A stretch of DNA of 64,000 bases from Hirsutella rhossiliensis (taxonomy: Eukaryota; Ascomycota; Sordariomycetes; Hypocreales; Ophiocordycipitaceae), in the NCBI RefSeq assembly GCF_020360975.1, contig NW_025408671.1, positions 124,001-188,000 of the forward strand, in the 5' to 3' direction. The first letter of the stretch is position 1; each line of letters begins with the position of its first letter. This document shows, one piece after another, positions 36,200 through 48,185 of the stretch. The notes beneath the pieces were generated by a model. That model ran no database searches. It was not told where the DNA came from and saw only the letters and a program-made list of their open reading frames with translations. The position numbers were made by a program, and so were the translations under genes.

Positions 36200-37180
36200 G
36201 TATGAAGGGATACGGATACGAAAGAAGACCAGTTTCTCCTATTTTAATCGTTTTCCGACTTCTACCTAACGTAATAGAAGACGGTTCCACGGAGCGTTCA
36301 TAGCAGGCCGGCTTTTCAAGCCAGTATTAGCAAGGAAGGTACATAAAGAGACCTCCCGGACCCACCAGCAAACCAGAAGCAGCTAGAAAACACTTTAGAG
36401 ACCAGTTTTCCAGGCACAGAAAGACCACTGGCCTTACACGAAGAGATGGGGTCTTTCGAAGAGGTCCTGAAAGGCAAGAGGAAAACAGGTCCTTGGCTGT
36501 AAGTGGGTCTTTATCTATAAGACTAATAAACACGGCTTCCTTTAAAAGTGCAAAGCCCGGCTAGTTGTCTATGGGAATTAATAGGAAAAAGGGGATCTTC
36601 CTACTAGGGCAACTACCCTAGCAGGATGTCTTTTCGGACCCTTATGGCTATAGCAGGGAATTCGACCTCGAGCTCGAATAGATGGATGCAGTCAACGCCT
36701 TTGTTAACTGTCTACTCGAAGAAGAAGAAGTTATCATATGCCTTCTACTAGGCTTCTAACAGCCAGGAAAGGTTCTACGGCTTAGGAAAGCTCTATACGG
36801 ACTACGAAGATTACCCCTTCTTTATTAATAGGTTCCTTTAAAGCTCTAGGCTTTAAGAAAGTCCCTTAGGAACCATGTATAATGCAGAAGGGTAAAATCA
36901 CGGTCTTCTTCGTCGACGATATTATCTGGGCTACCGAAAGAGGAAGAAGTAACTGCTAGGAGGCTATAAAAGGCCTATAACAAAGGTATAAGATGACTAG
37001 GCTAGGGGAGCTAAAGTGGTTCCTAGGGATACGAATCCTTAGGAATAGGTCCTAACGGACTATCTGGCTTACCTAGGACGCCTATATTGATAAGGTCGCT
37101 TATAAATTCCTCCCTAATTCCCTCGATAAGAAGCTTCCCTCTACGCCTATGTTAGACGAAGAGCTTTTGCCTGATCCGTC
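36200..37180 (+). pseudogene. Copia C reverse transcriptase
   Basis: Plus-strand motifs in order: CKARLVVYGN (about 36550; the family has KARLV-RG), DLELEQMDAVNAFVN (about 36665; family D-NAFL), GKVLRLRKALYGLRR (about 36765), and the catalytic box TVFFVDDIIWA at about 36900-36935 with both Asp intact. At least one frameshift lies near 36640. Confidence 0.8.
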
Positions 37181-37189
37181 CTTTTAAGC

Positions 37190-37880
37190 CAGGGAGCAAG
37201 AGAAACACCAATACCAATAGAAGGTGGGCTCCCTGCTTTTTTCAGCTATTTCTACTAGACCGGATATCTCTTTTACGGTCTCCCGGCTAGCTAGGCACAA
37301 CCAGAATCCTAGCCCTAGGCATCAAGAAGCGGCAGATAGAGCAATCCTTTATCTCTATTCAACGAGATTATATGGTCTGCGCCTAGGAGGGTAGGAAAGG
37401 AAGAAATTAGCTGCCGAAATCTTCCTCTGTTCGAGCGATTCGTCCTTTGCGGACAATTCCTTAGACAGAAAGAGCTCATAGGGGTATATTATATCCCTTT
37501 TTAGAGGAACCATTGCTTAGAGAGCTTCGAAACAAGCTACCGTCACTATATTAAGCACGGAGGCAGAGCTACTAGCTCTTTTAGAAGCGTCAAAAGAAGC
37601 GATTTTCCTTAGCCGGCTACTAATATCGTTGACATAAATTCCGTCCCCGTTAGCTATAGAATGCGATAACACGCAGACTATACGAATTCTTACGGAGGAA
37701 AACAGTAAGCTATCGACCCGGCTACGGCATATCGATATCTACTAGCATTGGTTACGCTAAGAGGTCTAAAGGGGACGTATTTCCGTCCGTTGGGTTCCAA
37801 CGGCATCGATGAAAGCCGACGGTCTTACGAAGCCCCTGCCGAAGCAGAAGCTGGCTGTCTTTTTATAGTAAATAGGGCTA
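37190..37880 (+). pseudogene. Copia C RNase H and C-terminus
   Basis: Plus strand. YSFADNSLDRKS-type Asp region near 37440, GYIISLFRGTIA, then ATVTISTEAELLALLEASKE (about 37535-37590; family ST-EAEY-A---A-KE), and a C-terminal DGLTKPLPKQK segment near 37825. This is the normal end of a Copia polyprotein. Confidence 0.75.
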
Positions 37881-38217
37881 GAAGACGTTCGAGAAAAGCT
37901 GTCCTTAGAGGCCCGCCTTAGAGTCTACGAGAGGAGCTAATGGCACGTGCGAGAAGGTGACGTCTGCAGCCGAAGAAAAGGAAGAGGTTTTCCTTTAGAG
38001 GCCCCTATTTTGATTGGGTTTTCCTTCTAAGAGGCCCCCTTTCTTATAGGACTTTCCCTCTTTAGGCCCCTTTTCCTTAGTAGGTCTGAAAGAGCCTAGG
38101 GACCGAGGGCCCTGCTCTCGAGAGTAAAGGGAGAAGTGTAGAGCTAAGAACCTCCTCTATGCGCTCACTTCTTGAACGTATTAGCTATGCCCTTGAGGCA
38201 GGCCATAGCTAAGGGTG

Positions 38218-38675
38218 TGTCGAAGCGTGGCCTGATTTCGCAGTTCTCGGAGATATCCCTTGGCACGAGGACCTAGGAAGCTGAAAAACAGGCTTTAATG
38301 AAGGAGTTGAAAGAGGTGCAGAAAGGAGGGTGGGGCATGGGGAAGCAGAAGTGGCGATGGCTTCCTATGGAGTGGCGAGAGATAAGACGGATATGCCGGC
38401 AACGGCTGGAAAGGAGGAAAAACCGGCAAAAGCTCGGTAGTCGAAAGGACATTAGTGGCTTCTAAAGTAGGATCTTCTTTGTTAATTGAGATGCTAGAAG
38501 GGTATAAAGAGGGGCGTTGGATAGAGGAAGAAGGACAATCAAGGCAATACAACAATCACTCCCTACAAATTGCTACCATGAAGATTCAAACATCTCTGCC
38601 CTGCCTGTCCGACCCCTTACTTCTAATTTCACCTTCGTGCATTTTTATGCACTTCTCGCATCTCTCTTCGCGAGA
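38218..38675 (+). repeat. 3' LTR of Copia C
   Basis: 458 bp, begins TGTCGAAGCG and ends TTCGCGAGA, followed by the TSD ATATC. The hairpin GTGCATTTTTATGCAC is present here too, at about 38637-38652. Confidence 0.9.
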
Positions 38676-39903
38676 ATATCTCTAAAAGATATCTTATTAA
38701 TAAACTATAATTATCGTAGTATTTAAGTAGTATACTATAATCGGGTTCTAATAATATAACTTAGTCGTTTAGGTAGCGTTAATCGATTTTCTAGTAGTTT
38801 AGTTCTATACTTAGGTAGGGTTTCGAAAGTACTTATCCTTCGAACTTAACTAGGAAAGCGTTATATTATACCTTTATTTAGAAGTATATTATATAATCTA
38901 GGTAGACGTATAATATCTATAAAATATACTTATAGTGCTTATAAGTAAGTAGTATTTATAGATCGTCTTTAAATTCTCTTTATAGTTACTATTCTTATTA
39001 TAGAGCTATAAAGGTATCGACTATAGCGATAGCTATAGCGTAGTCTCCTTTATATAGTACCGGTTAATATCGAATTAATATAGCTTATTAGTTTTCTATA
39101 AGAATTTAAGGCGTTTATTAGGTTCTAATTTTAATTATTTCTTTAAATTCTTTAAAGTATAAAGCGTATTCTTTAATTATAGCCTTCTCCCTTAATAGCG
39201 AGGGTAGTAGTATAAGTTCGTTCTTATCTTCCGTTTCTCTAGGTATTTTTTATTCTTTAGAGCTTATATCGTCGATACTTTATTAGTCCTCTTTAAGTTA
39301 TTATCTAAGTTTCGTAAGTATAAGGGCTATATCTATATCTTCTTTATTATATTATTTATAGACTACCTATCGTTATTATCGATTTTTATTTTATATATCT
39401 TCCTAGAATTATTTACCGTTCTTCCTAATTTAGTCTTAAGAGACTCCTTTAGGATAGGGGTATTCTAGTTCTACGAATTTAACTTATTTCTATGTTTTAA
39501 GATCCCTTCGTTATATTATTATAAGGGTTTTCTTTAGTAGCTTTAAGAACTATCTAGTACCGTTCTTATCGCTTAAGTATACTATATATTCGTCGTCGTA
39601 GTATATAGTTTAACTAAGGAGTTTATACTTTAGTTCCTATCTATTAGTAGCGTTTAAGTATTTCTTACCTTCTAGGGCTAGTGCCTAGTAGGTTTTCTTT
39701 TCCTTATAAGGTTATCTATATTCTTTAAAGTAATATCTAGGTTTCCTATAGTTAAAATACTTTCCTTTACTTTTCTATATTATATCTAGATCTATCTTAC
39801 TTAGGTTAGTTATATAAGTATAAGTAATAGGAGTTTCGCGCTTCTTCTTATAGTTAGCGTATTAGTTAAAGTTATTCTTATAAAAAGGGTTTTAGTTTCC
39901 TCT
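38676..39903 (-). pseudogene. Gypsy B2 gag segment
   Basis: Aligns with Gypsy B 12160-13385 on the minus strand, including the mutated zinc knuckle around 39720-39780. Ends with CCTCT (39899-39903), the left TSD of Gypsy A3. Confidence 0.8.
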
Positions 39904-40038
39904 TATAAGAGTCTTTAACTATTATAGGTAATAGGCTTAGGCCGCGGCCTAAGCCGTATAGTTATATATAGAGGGCCGGATCCTATAAGTATAGGAGTAG
40001 ACTGCGTATAAAAGAGCTCTATATAGCTTATTAATATT
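39904..40038 (+). repeat. Truncated 5' LTR of Gypsy A3
   Basis: About 135 bp of the reverse-complement A LTR. Similarity stops after TTAATATTAT; the following CACATAGACAGCGAGAAG already belongs to or adjoins gag. Confidence 0.8.
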
Positions 40039-40049
40039 ATCACATAGAC

Positions 40050-40700
40050 AGCGAGAAGAACGAGGTTCTCGCTATACTAGGGGAGCCGTCTATAAGACTA
40101 GCGTTAACCCCTACGACCTTAGCAACACCGGTTACGGCGGCGGCACTACCGATATAGAAGCCGCTTCCCTAGCCGACTTAGGACTATAAGCCTAAGTCCT
40201 TCTACTTTTTCCTTAGCCGGCTATAGATAAAGTTTATAATAAACGAGAAATAGGGCCTAAATAGCTATCGTGATATAGCGTGGTATTCGCTCCTCTATAC
40301 GCTGCCGAGCTAGATCGGCGGATCTCCGGATTCTAAGATAAAGGCGGCCCTAGAAGTAAACGCGACCTATAGGACTTCTTCTAATACCTTATATATACGT
40401 TCGGCAACGTATAGGAGCGGGAGAAGGCGTAGGATAGGCTACGGACCCTTAAGTAAAGGGATAGGCAAACCTTTAGCGAATTCCTCCCCGACTTTAAAGA
40501 GACGCTCTCACGAGCAGCGGGAACTACGGTATAAGAAGATAGCGCGAAGCTTATATAGTTACGGAACTTAATTACGCTAGCCCTATAGGAGCTGCTTATC
40601 CCCGTAATTATGCCTACTAACTACGGCGAGTATATAAGCCGGTTAATAAAGGTAGTATAGGGCTATAAGTAGACGCCGCGTTTCTAATACATATACTATA
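40050..40700 (+). pseudogene. Gypsy A3 gag
   Basis: Plus-strand frame with Gln-type stops. It shows EVLAILGEPS at the start, DYKPKSFYFFLSRL (about 40180), YRDIAWYSLLYAAEL (about 40270) and FSEFLPDFKETLSRAAGTTV (about 40470-40530). Together these are a retrotransposon-gag core. Truncated at the N-terminus by the deletion at 40038. Confidence 0.65.
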
Positions 40701-40869
40701 TTAAAATGCCTTCCTTTTAGCTAAGCGGCCATAGTAGTTCGAGTAGCGAAGATAGAACCGCTCCTTGCCTTGAACGACGAGAGGACTCCGCTCCTTAGGC
40801 CTAGAGGAAAAGAGTAGCTCTAGAGTAAAGATAGGCTCTAGAGCCCAATTACTAGTACTAGTAAAGGAG

Positions 40870-42650
40870 AAGAGGAATTATCCGCCCGTATAGAAGAAGC
40901 ACACTTTAATATAGGTTATAGTTAATAACTCATACTTATCGCCGCCCTTATAGATAAGGGCTACTAGTACTACTGCCGTAGTTAACGAGGCGCTTATCGA
41001 GATATAAGTGCTAGTAGAAAGATCGCCTAAGGCGAGTAAAGCGCTTAGGCGCGATAGAGGTATAGTAATTAGGGCATTACGCTAGCTATGAGGTCGACAG
41101 TTACTATAAACATCGTAGCCTATATAATCCCTTAACTAGAGTTTCCCTTAATCCTTAGGAAACCCTAGTTATTATATACGGAGTTATACTCGGTTCCGTA
41201 CTAGAAGAAGCTATAGTTTAGGCCTATATAACGGTAGGTCTACTACGACGACGGTTCTATAGGCGTAGGACTAAGCGTACGAGCTTTATACTCGGTATAA
41301 GAAGTCCTTGCCTCTATCTTTATAGGAACTATACAACGGTTAAAGCGGGAGGAAAGCTAGGCAGCGGCTAATATAGCGGTCTATATAGTTAGCCTAGCGG
41401 ATATCGATAAGGCCCTCTAGGCGAAGAAGCTAAAGTCGCCCTCTAAGCTATAGTAGTAGATACCGGAGCGCTTTTACGACCTCCTACTATTTAAGTCCTA
41501 AGCGGATAAGCTTAACCCGTATAAGCTAGGGGTAGACTATAAGATCGTGCTCCGCACCGATAAGAAGGTAGGAACTACCGCACCGTTTAGACCGCTATAG
41601 TATATTATACGAACTACTAGTACTAAAGAAGACGCTAAGGGACCTCCTAGATAAGGGTTTTATTTAAGTAAGTAGCTCTAAAGTAAGAGCGCCGGTCCTA
41701 TTTATACGTAAACTAAGGGGCGGGATATAGTTCTATTACGACTATAAGGCTCTAAACGCAATTATAAGGCCGGACCGCTACCCCTTACCCTTAATCTTAG
41801 ATATACTCCGTAACCTTTCGAAGGTAAAGTAGTTTATAAAGCTAGATATAAAATAAGCGTTTTATAAGGTATAGATCTCGGAGGGTAATAAGTAGAAGAT
41901 AGCGTTCTATATACGCTATAGCTTATTCGAGTAGCTTATAACGCCCTTCGGCCTCTTAGGAGCGCCCGCTACCTTCTAGTATTATATTAATAACGTGCTA
42001 AGACTTCCTCGATAAGTTCGCTTTCTATATATATAGATAATATCCTTATTTATACAGGCAGCTCTATGGGACTATATATAGAAAGTATAGAAGGTCCTAG
42101 AGCGCCTCTAGCTTTATAGGCTCTACCTCGACCTAGTGAGTACAATTTAGGGTTAAAGGTTAAGTACCTAGGCTTTATTATCTACGCCGGCGGAAGAGGA
42201 GGTAAATAGGCGGAAGCAACCGGTAGCGTTCTACTCCTATAAGCTAACCCTAGCGGAGCGGAATTACGCTATTTATAATAAGGAGATACTAGCGATTATT
42301 AGCTATCTTAAGCAATAGTAAGCGGAGCTCTAGAGCTATAAGAGCTTCGAGGTTCTTATAGACTATAGGAACCTTAAGTACTTTATAACTTACTAGCACC
42401 TCTTAAAGCGGTAAGCCCGTTAGGCGGAGTATCTCTTACGCTTTAACTTCTTAATTAAGTACCGGCTAGGGCGGGACTCCGTAGTCCTAGATACGCTTTC
42501 TTAGAGGGATTAAGACCGGCCGATAGGAGCGGATATCGAGGCCTAGGATCTATAGCTTATCCTATAAGAAGCGCTACGGACTTATATAGGAGCTTTCCTA
42601 GTAAAGGAAGGCGCGGCGCTAACGGATAAGCCTTCCCCTATACCTTTACC
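40870..42650 (+). pseudogene. Gypsy A3 protease, RT and RNase H
   Basis: Protease region near 40930-41010 (ALIDKG). RT from about 41490 with LGVDYKIVL, AGPIYT-type fingers and RT core up to about 42050, where one extra base shifts the catalytic box. RNase H from about 42210: VAFYSYKLTLAERNYAIYNK, LIDYRNLKYFITYQHL, then YLLRFNFLIKYRPGRDS. The N-terminal RNase H part is deleted. Confidence 0.7.
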
Positions 42651-42699
42651 TTAGCCTAGTAAGGAGGGATAGACTAGCCTAGGGGCGCGTACGGCGCGG

Positions 42700-44290
42700 G
42701 TGTTCTAAGATAAGGTCCTTTAGCGCTTATAGGATAGGATATCGTCTCTAGACCGTACCTACGAGAGCGTGCGCTACGCCGTTAAGTCTAGCGCTCGACG
42801 CCTCGATCTAAAGCTAAAGCTAAAGGTATAAGTAGCCGACTATTATATCGACCTATAGGGGCACCTATATTAGCGGGGGAGACTATAGGTGCTAGGCGCG
42901 CCGTATACTATAGAAGCTAGGGAGAAGGATAGACCGGTAAAGCTAGATAAACGGAATAAGCTTTAAGGGAAGCTAGTCTAGCTTATCTATAACTCTAGTA
43001 TCGTAGGCTACCTAGGTAGGCAGGGCATAGTAGTAGGCCTCGCGAGGGATTTCTACTAGCCCCTCCTATAGTACTACGTTCGCTGCTTCCTCTATAACTA
43101 CGATATCTACGGCTGTATTAAGATTTAGAGGGCGTAGCTTAAAGGGCTACTTAAGTAGCTTCCGGTGCCCGACTAGTTCTATATATATATATAGATAGAC
43201 TTTATAACGGACCTCCTACTTATAAAGGGCGGCAACCGCTATATATAGAATGATGGGACCGACTTAGTAAGTCTATAGTATTAAAGCCGATGCTATCTAT
43301 AGATATAGAGTCCTATATAGAGCGCTTCCTATAGTACTAGGCCCGCTCGTATAGCTAGCTAGCCTTTATTATAAGCGATAGGGGATCGAATTAGACTAGC
43401 TACTTTTAGTAGTACCTATACTAGCTACTTTAGATTATATAGCTACTTAGTATAGTATATTACCTATAGACCGAAAGAGGGCCTAAGAGGGTTAACTAGG
43501 AGGCGTAGGCTTACCTATAGGCCGTTATAGCCTATAACTAAGTAGACTAAGACCGTTAGCTCCCCGCGGCCTAACTTACGTTAAATAGTAAACTATATAC
43601 CTCTATTAAGATAGCCCCTTTCTTTATAATATATAGCTTTAAACTACCCTTACTAGTTCCCTTTACTATAGACGTAGTAGCGGAGTAGTATAGTAATTTA
43701 TTACCGGAGGGCCGCGCCTCTATATTTATACGAAAGCTATAGGAGACTATAGATTATTGCTAATCCGCGATAGCCGCCGCGGCGTAAGATTAAGAGCAGC
43801 ACGCTAATAAGACTAGGGCCCTAGTAGATAGGTTTACGGTAGGAGATAAGGTATAGCTAGACCTCCGTAACTATAGGTCGGCACGGCTAAAGAAGAAGCT
43901 TAACTAGCTATACGCAAAGTTTATAGTATAGAGGGTTATTAGCCCGTAGGTTATAGAGCTTAATAGTCTCTTAATAGGGGTCTATAATAAGATTAACGTA
44001 GACCTCCTTCGTAGAGCCTCCTCTAACCCGCTGCCTAGATAAGAAGTAGTAGACGCCTAACCGCCCGTAATCGAGGTAGAGGGAGAGGACGAGTTCGAGG
44101 TTAAAGAGATATAGGCCGCGCGCTAGAAAAAGGTCGGTAGGGGGAAACGCTAGGAGGTCCTCGTTAAGTAGCGCGGGTATCTCGACCCTACGTAGGAACC
44201 TATACGTAAGTTTATGGGAACTATAGCCCTCGATAAGTTCGAAGCTTTATTTAGAACGGTAGATAAGAACGACGGACTAGCGGACTACTA
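42700..44290 (+). pseudogene. Gypsy A3 integrase and chromodomain
   Basis: Integrase zinc domain and core run from about 42800 to 43560, with the region homologous to the A1 DFITDLL box near 43195. The C-terminal segment has VWLDLRNYRSARLKKKLN (about 43850). The chromodomain is at about 44070-44260, with EVLVK, RGYLDPT, EPIRKFMGTIALDKFEALF. Confidence 0.7.
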
Positions 44291-44399
44291 ATAGTAGCCT
44301 AGGCTAGGACTATAAAGTAGGTATAGCGGAGGGGGCAGTTACGGTAATATAGGCAATATAAGCGTAATAGTATGGGCGGAGATAAAAATAGCGTTTATT

Positions 44400-45530
44400 A
44401 TAGGGCGGAGAGGCGGCGGCGGCGGCGGTAAGGCGCTTCTTAGTAGCCCCCCGCACCTACCTATATAAGCCGGCCTTCTAAGCCGACGCCGTAGCGAGTA
44501 AGATAAGAGGCGCCGCCTTATAGGCGCGGCCGGCTCGCGCGTACTAGTAGCAGCTGCCGCCGCGGCGGCGCCCGGCCTAGTTAGAGTAGTCGAGCTCCTA
44601 CGACGTATAACGCATATAGGGGGCCGAGCGGGCGGCGCCGGCCTATACTTAGCGCTTATACTATAGGAGGTTAGCGGACAACGTCTATTACGCTTACCTA
44701 ACTACGGACTTACGGGGGTAGCGGAGACGGAGGCGGGGGCCGAGGGGCCGGGCGTCACGGGTAGCGGCGGGGACGGCGTCGTTACCCTAAGGGGCGACGT
44801 AAGAGCGAATAGCGTAGTAGAGGCGGCGGCGGCGGCGGTAGGAGCGGTGGCAGCGGCGCGGGCAGGAGCGGCGGTAGCGGCGGAGTCGTCGTCGGCCGCG
44901 GCTAGCACGGCGTTAACGAACGACTCCGCACGCTCCGAGAAGGAGGAGGTAGGAGAGGCGGATATATCTATCGCGGGAGGTAACACGACGGATACGGCCT
45001 CCCGCTCTATAAGCGCGGAACTTACTAGTTAGAGTTATTATTATTATAGGGCTATTATTACTACTACCGCTACTACTATAAGTATACGTTAATAGAGCGG
45101 CCCGTATAGCTAGGAACGGACTAACGCCCTAGGTAGAGCGGAACTTACCTATTAATACTATTGCTATAGTTAAAGAAGGGAGAGAAGGAAGGGAAGGGGG
45201 AAGGGGGGGATGCCGCCTTATATACCCCTTAGTAGAGGATACTACCTAAGGTAGAGGGGACGGGCAACCTAAGGCTTATATAGGTCCGGACTAGCCGCCG
45301 GCTACTTAGGGGCGTATATAATAGGTTACGCCCCTATTTAAACGGCTAGCCGGCCGACGAGTATAGAGCTAGGTCCTAGCTACTTAGGCTAACGGGCGCG
45401 GGGATAATAAGGCTAGTAGGGCCGGCCCTATTAACGGGAAAAGGTAGGGAAGAGCCCGCGGCACGGGCCTAATTATATAGGAGCTATTAATAGGGCAGCG
45501 CTACGCCGCGCTTAAGGGAGGGCATTATAT
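44400..45530 (-). pseudogene. Opposite-strand ORF region of Gypsy A3, Ala-rich
   Basis: GC-rich, with runs of GGC/GCG triplets. The minus strand, opposite to pol, has an open stretch 44702-44986 containing SERAESFVNAVLAAADDDSA and an Ala/Thr/Pro-rich continuation. It corresponds to the A1 frame at 4840-5965, which has FVDAILGTANDGSAATATP. A shorter plus-strand open stretch 44847-45032 overlaps it. The charged coiled-coil end is missing through a 360-bp deletion. Confidence 0.4.
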
Positions 45531-45683
45531 AAGAGTCTTTAACTATTATAGGTAATAACGTATAGAGGGCCGGATCCTATAAGTATAGGGGCGGGCTAGC
45601 CGCGTATAGAAGAGCTCTATATAACTTATTAATATTATCCTACGGACGGCACCTACGTATACGCCTCTACTTACTCCGTAACA
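45530..45683 (+). repeat. 3' LTR of Gypsy A3
   Basis: About 154 bp, matches the reverse complement of 4336-4521 with a short internal deletion near 45555. Ends CTCCGTAACA, then the TSD CCTCT. Confidence 0.85.
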
Positions 45684-46451
45684 CCTCTTCCTTATTTCTT
45701 TTCTTAGCGTCGCGTATACTATCTATCGTCGATTTATACTACTATAGTAATATAGTCTAAGAGGTTATTAGGTCGATTTTCCTTATAGAGCTCGTTCTTA
45801 ACTTCTTCTTTAAGCTTATTATAGAATCGTAATATAAGGGGTTCGTCGTCCTAATTAAGCTTTAAGGTAACTTAATAGAACTTCGTAGTATAATCCGATA
45901 CTAAGATCCTTTATTAAAGTTCTTAGAGTTTCTATTTAGCTTCTCGTTCCTTATTAGTTATTTTAAATACTTTTATAATAGCTTCTTTAAATCCTTAGAA
46001 ACTAGTAAAGACTTTATCTATCTCGTTATCTTATTGCGTTAATTAGTTATCGAGAAAGTCTCTTATAATAGGTCTAAACTAAGCGAGTGCTGTTCTAGAT
46101 AAATAATTTCCTACGTAGAGTACCTTTTCGACTAGGTCTAAGAGTTTAGTAGGGTAAAACCGGTAGTAGGCCTTAAGTTAGGTAAGAAAGTCTCGAAGCG
46201 TGCTATAAGTACTATCGAATAGTCCTAGCTATTTTAGTTTAACTACTTCTCTAAGGTCCCTAACTTATCTATTACCTCCTCTATTCCTAAGTAACTATAC
46301 CTTATATCGAAGGGCGATAATTTCGCGTATTATATCCTAAGGCGATATAGTAGCTCTAGAGTTAGTTAATCTAGCTTACTATATAGGTATATTAATAGTT
46401 ACGATATTACTTAAAGTAACGTAGTATTATACTAAATAAGAGCTTTTAACG

Positions 46452-46901
46452 TATAACGACTAGTATTATTCTTAAGGGATAAACCTATCGAGGGGTTTAT
46501 ATTAGTAGATATAATAAGGCGTAGTCTAAGCAATAATAAGTATATTATATTAGTAATAAGTCGGAGGTTATAGACTATAGACTATAACTAAGTAATTAGA
46601 ATTAAAGATAGAATCGTAATAAAGATCTATATTAAAAGCTAGAGAGCTATTTATCTAAAGGAGTAAAAGTAGGTAGCTATATATACCTATAGAGACTATC
46701 CTTAGATTATAGGCCTAGCTATAATCCCTAACGTTAGATCGTATAGAGCGTAGTAATCTTATTAATCCTAGATTACTTAGATCTCTATAATCCCCTCGAT
46801 CCTATATTTATTAGATAGTCGTGCCGACTATTTATCTATTAGACTATGTTACGTGCTTAACGCGGTCGACCGTTAGCGGCTTAGTAGCCGTAGTCGTAAT
46901 A
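46452..46901 (-). repeat. LTR of Gypsy B2 (right)
   Basis: 450 bp, matches 20646-21095. Followed by the TSD TAAGG (46902-46906). Confidence 0.92.
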
Positions 46902-47668
46902 TAAGGGCTTAAGGGCCTTTATTATTATAATAAAGGCCTTAGGCTCTAAGGCCTATAGGGGCTCCTACCTAGCTTTCCTTTTTTCTAAGTTATAATTAGG
47001 TCCTATAAGGGCTACTAGGCCTTTAAGGAGGTAGAAGAGCTATATATATAGCTTAATATAGCTTAAGGCCCTTAGGTTAAAGCTTAAGTTAGTAAGGTTA
47101 TCTTATATAGCTAGGTTATAAGCTTGCTTTATAGGGTAACTAAGTAAGAAGTATAGGGTTTAGAGGGTATAAGAGAGGTATACTTTTTTAAATTATACCT
47201 TTAATAGCGGTAAGGCCGCTTTAGCTTTTAAAGCCTTAATAAGGGATCCTTTAAAGGCCTTTTAGACCTTTAAGAGAGCTTAGTTTTATAGCCTTTAAAA
47301 TAGCTTTATAAGGCTCTTAAATGTCTTAGGCCCCCTATATTAAAGCTAGGCCCTATAGTATACTATAGAGGTTATATAAGCTTAGTAGAGCTATCTAAAG
47401 GCTTTAAATAATAGGCCTTTTTATATAAAGGTTAGGTAAGATAGTCTTTTAAAGGCAGCTTATATAAAAGCTACCTTCTTCTTAATATATTATTTAAATA
47501 GGAGCCTAGAATTAAAGAAGACCCTTAGCTACTATACTAAAGGCTTTACCTTAAAAAATAAGCCTCTTACTATTATACCCTTTAAAATAAGCTACCGTTA
47601 CTTACTAAAGTAAATAAGTTTTATCTTTAAGGGGTTAAAGTAAACCCCTTAGTTTCTAGCTTATTTAA
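46902..47668 (-). mobile_element. LINE D, end of RT and connector
   Basis: Continues LINE D after Gypsy B2. The minus-strand translation shows a LINE post-RT segment, with YIKKKVAFI followed by AAFKRLSYLT (about 47430-47480), and YRGPKTFKSLIKLF with a KGLKGL-RIPY segment (the family's LQNRALR-ILGAFRTTP region) about 47230-47330. The 5' limit is a junction with mitochondrial-type sequence near 47668, so LINE D is 5'-truncated or its 5' part was replaced. Confidence 0.65.
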
Positions 47669-47671
47669 ATA

Positions 47672-48185
47672 AGTTAGTAGCTATTACTATAATCCGTAAC
47701 TTTATAATTCTATAGCTAAAAATATAGAAACTAAATTATTAGTAGATATTAAGAATATTAATCCTATTATTATAAATAATAATATTAAAGGGTATTCTAT
47801 TATTTTTAGATATTCTCCTATTTTATTAATTATTTTTATATTTTAATAAATAAATTTATATAATAATAATTTTTTTAGAGATAAATATTTAGATACTTAA
47901 ACCTTTCTAAGATAGAAACTAGTTAAAGTTAATATTAATATACTAATTAAAAATATAAATATATAGAATATTTATATAATATTTATAACTAATAATAAAC
48001 CTCTATATATACTTATACCTTTAGTAATTATAGTTAAAGAGGATAGTTTATTTAAAATATAATAAATTAAAATAATTATAGCTATTCTATTAAATAAAAT
48101 AGATATATTACGTCTTAAATTAACGGTATTAAAGAGTAAAAGAGATAAGATAGATATTATTATTATAGTTAAAAAAATTAATTTA
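47672..48185 (-). pseudogene. nad2: nad2 fragment (NADH dehydrogenase subunit 2, N-terminal third)
   Basis: The minus-strand translation starts near 48180 and reads, in fragments, [20 protein letters not shown], then [20 protein letters not shown], then IFYIFIFLISILILTLTSFY, later YLSLKKLLLYKFIY, and ends with [16 protein letters not shown] at about 47675. This is the fungal Nad2 N-terminus with its hydrophobic helices. Changes are RIP-type. The C-terminal two thirds are absent beyond the junction with LINE D. Confidence 0.85.

Larger units (their letters stand above)
32609..38675 (+). mobile_element. Copia element C, young Ty1/Copia insertion
   Basis: 6067 bp. LTRs 32609-33062 and 38218-38675 begin TGTCG and end CGAGA; terminal inverted bases TGTCGCGA and TCGCGAGA are visible at the outer ends. 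TSD ATATC at 32604-32608 and 38676-38680; the empty site is in Gypsy B near 12165. Coding is on the plus strand in Copia order: gag, integrase, RT, RNase H. CpA and TpG are present throughout, so RIP is light, yet frequent TAG stops and several frameshifts show it is not intact. Confidence 0.92.
39904..45683 (+). mobile_element. Gypsy A3, internally deleted A-family element in B2
   Basis: Opposite orientation to A1 and A2, coding on the plus strand. TSD CCTCT at 39899-39903 and 45684-45688. Begins TATAAGAG and ends CCGTAACA, with one CA end still intact. Three deletions relative to A1: the 3' part of the 5' LTR with primer site and gag start (junction about 40038), about 300 bp of the RNase H region (junction about 42180), and about 360 bp of the opposite-strand ORF region (junction about 44410). 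Less RIP-mutated than A1. Confidence 0.9.
20646..46901 (-). mobile_element. Gypsy B2, host of A2, Copia C and A3
   Basis: LTRs of exactly 450 bp (20646-21095 and 46452-46901) and a perfect TSD TAAGG. B2 sequence is present in four segments: 20646-22536, 29255-32608, 38676-39903 and 45684-46901. These align in order and sense with Gypsy B 7243-14150. Coding is on the minus strand: integrase about 22000-22536 and 29255-30000, RNase H and RT about 29950-31450, gag from about 38700 to 46400. B2 is more RIP-mutated than B. Confidence 0.92.
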
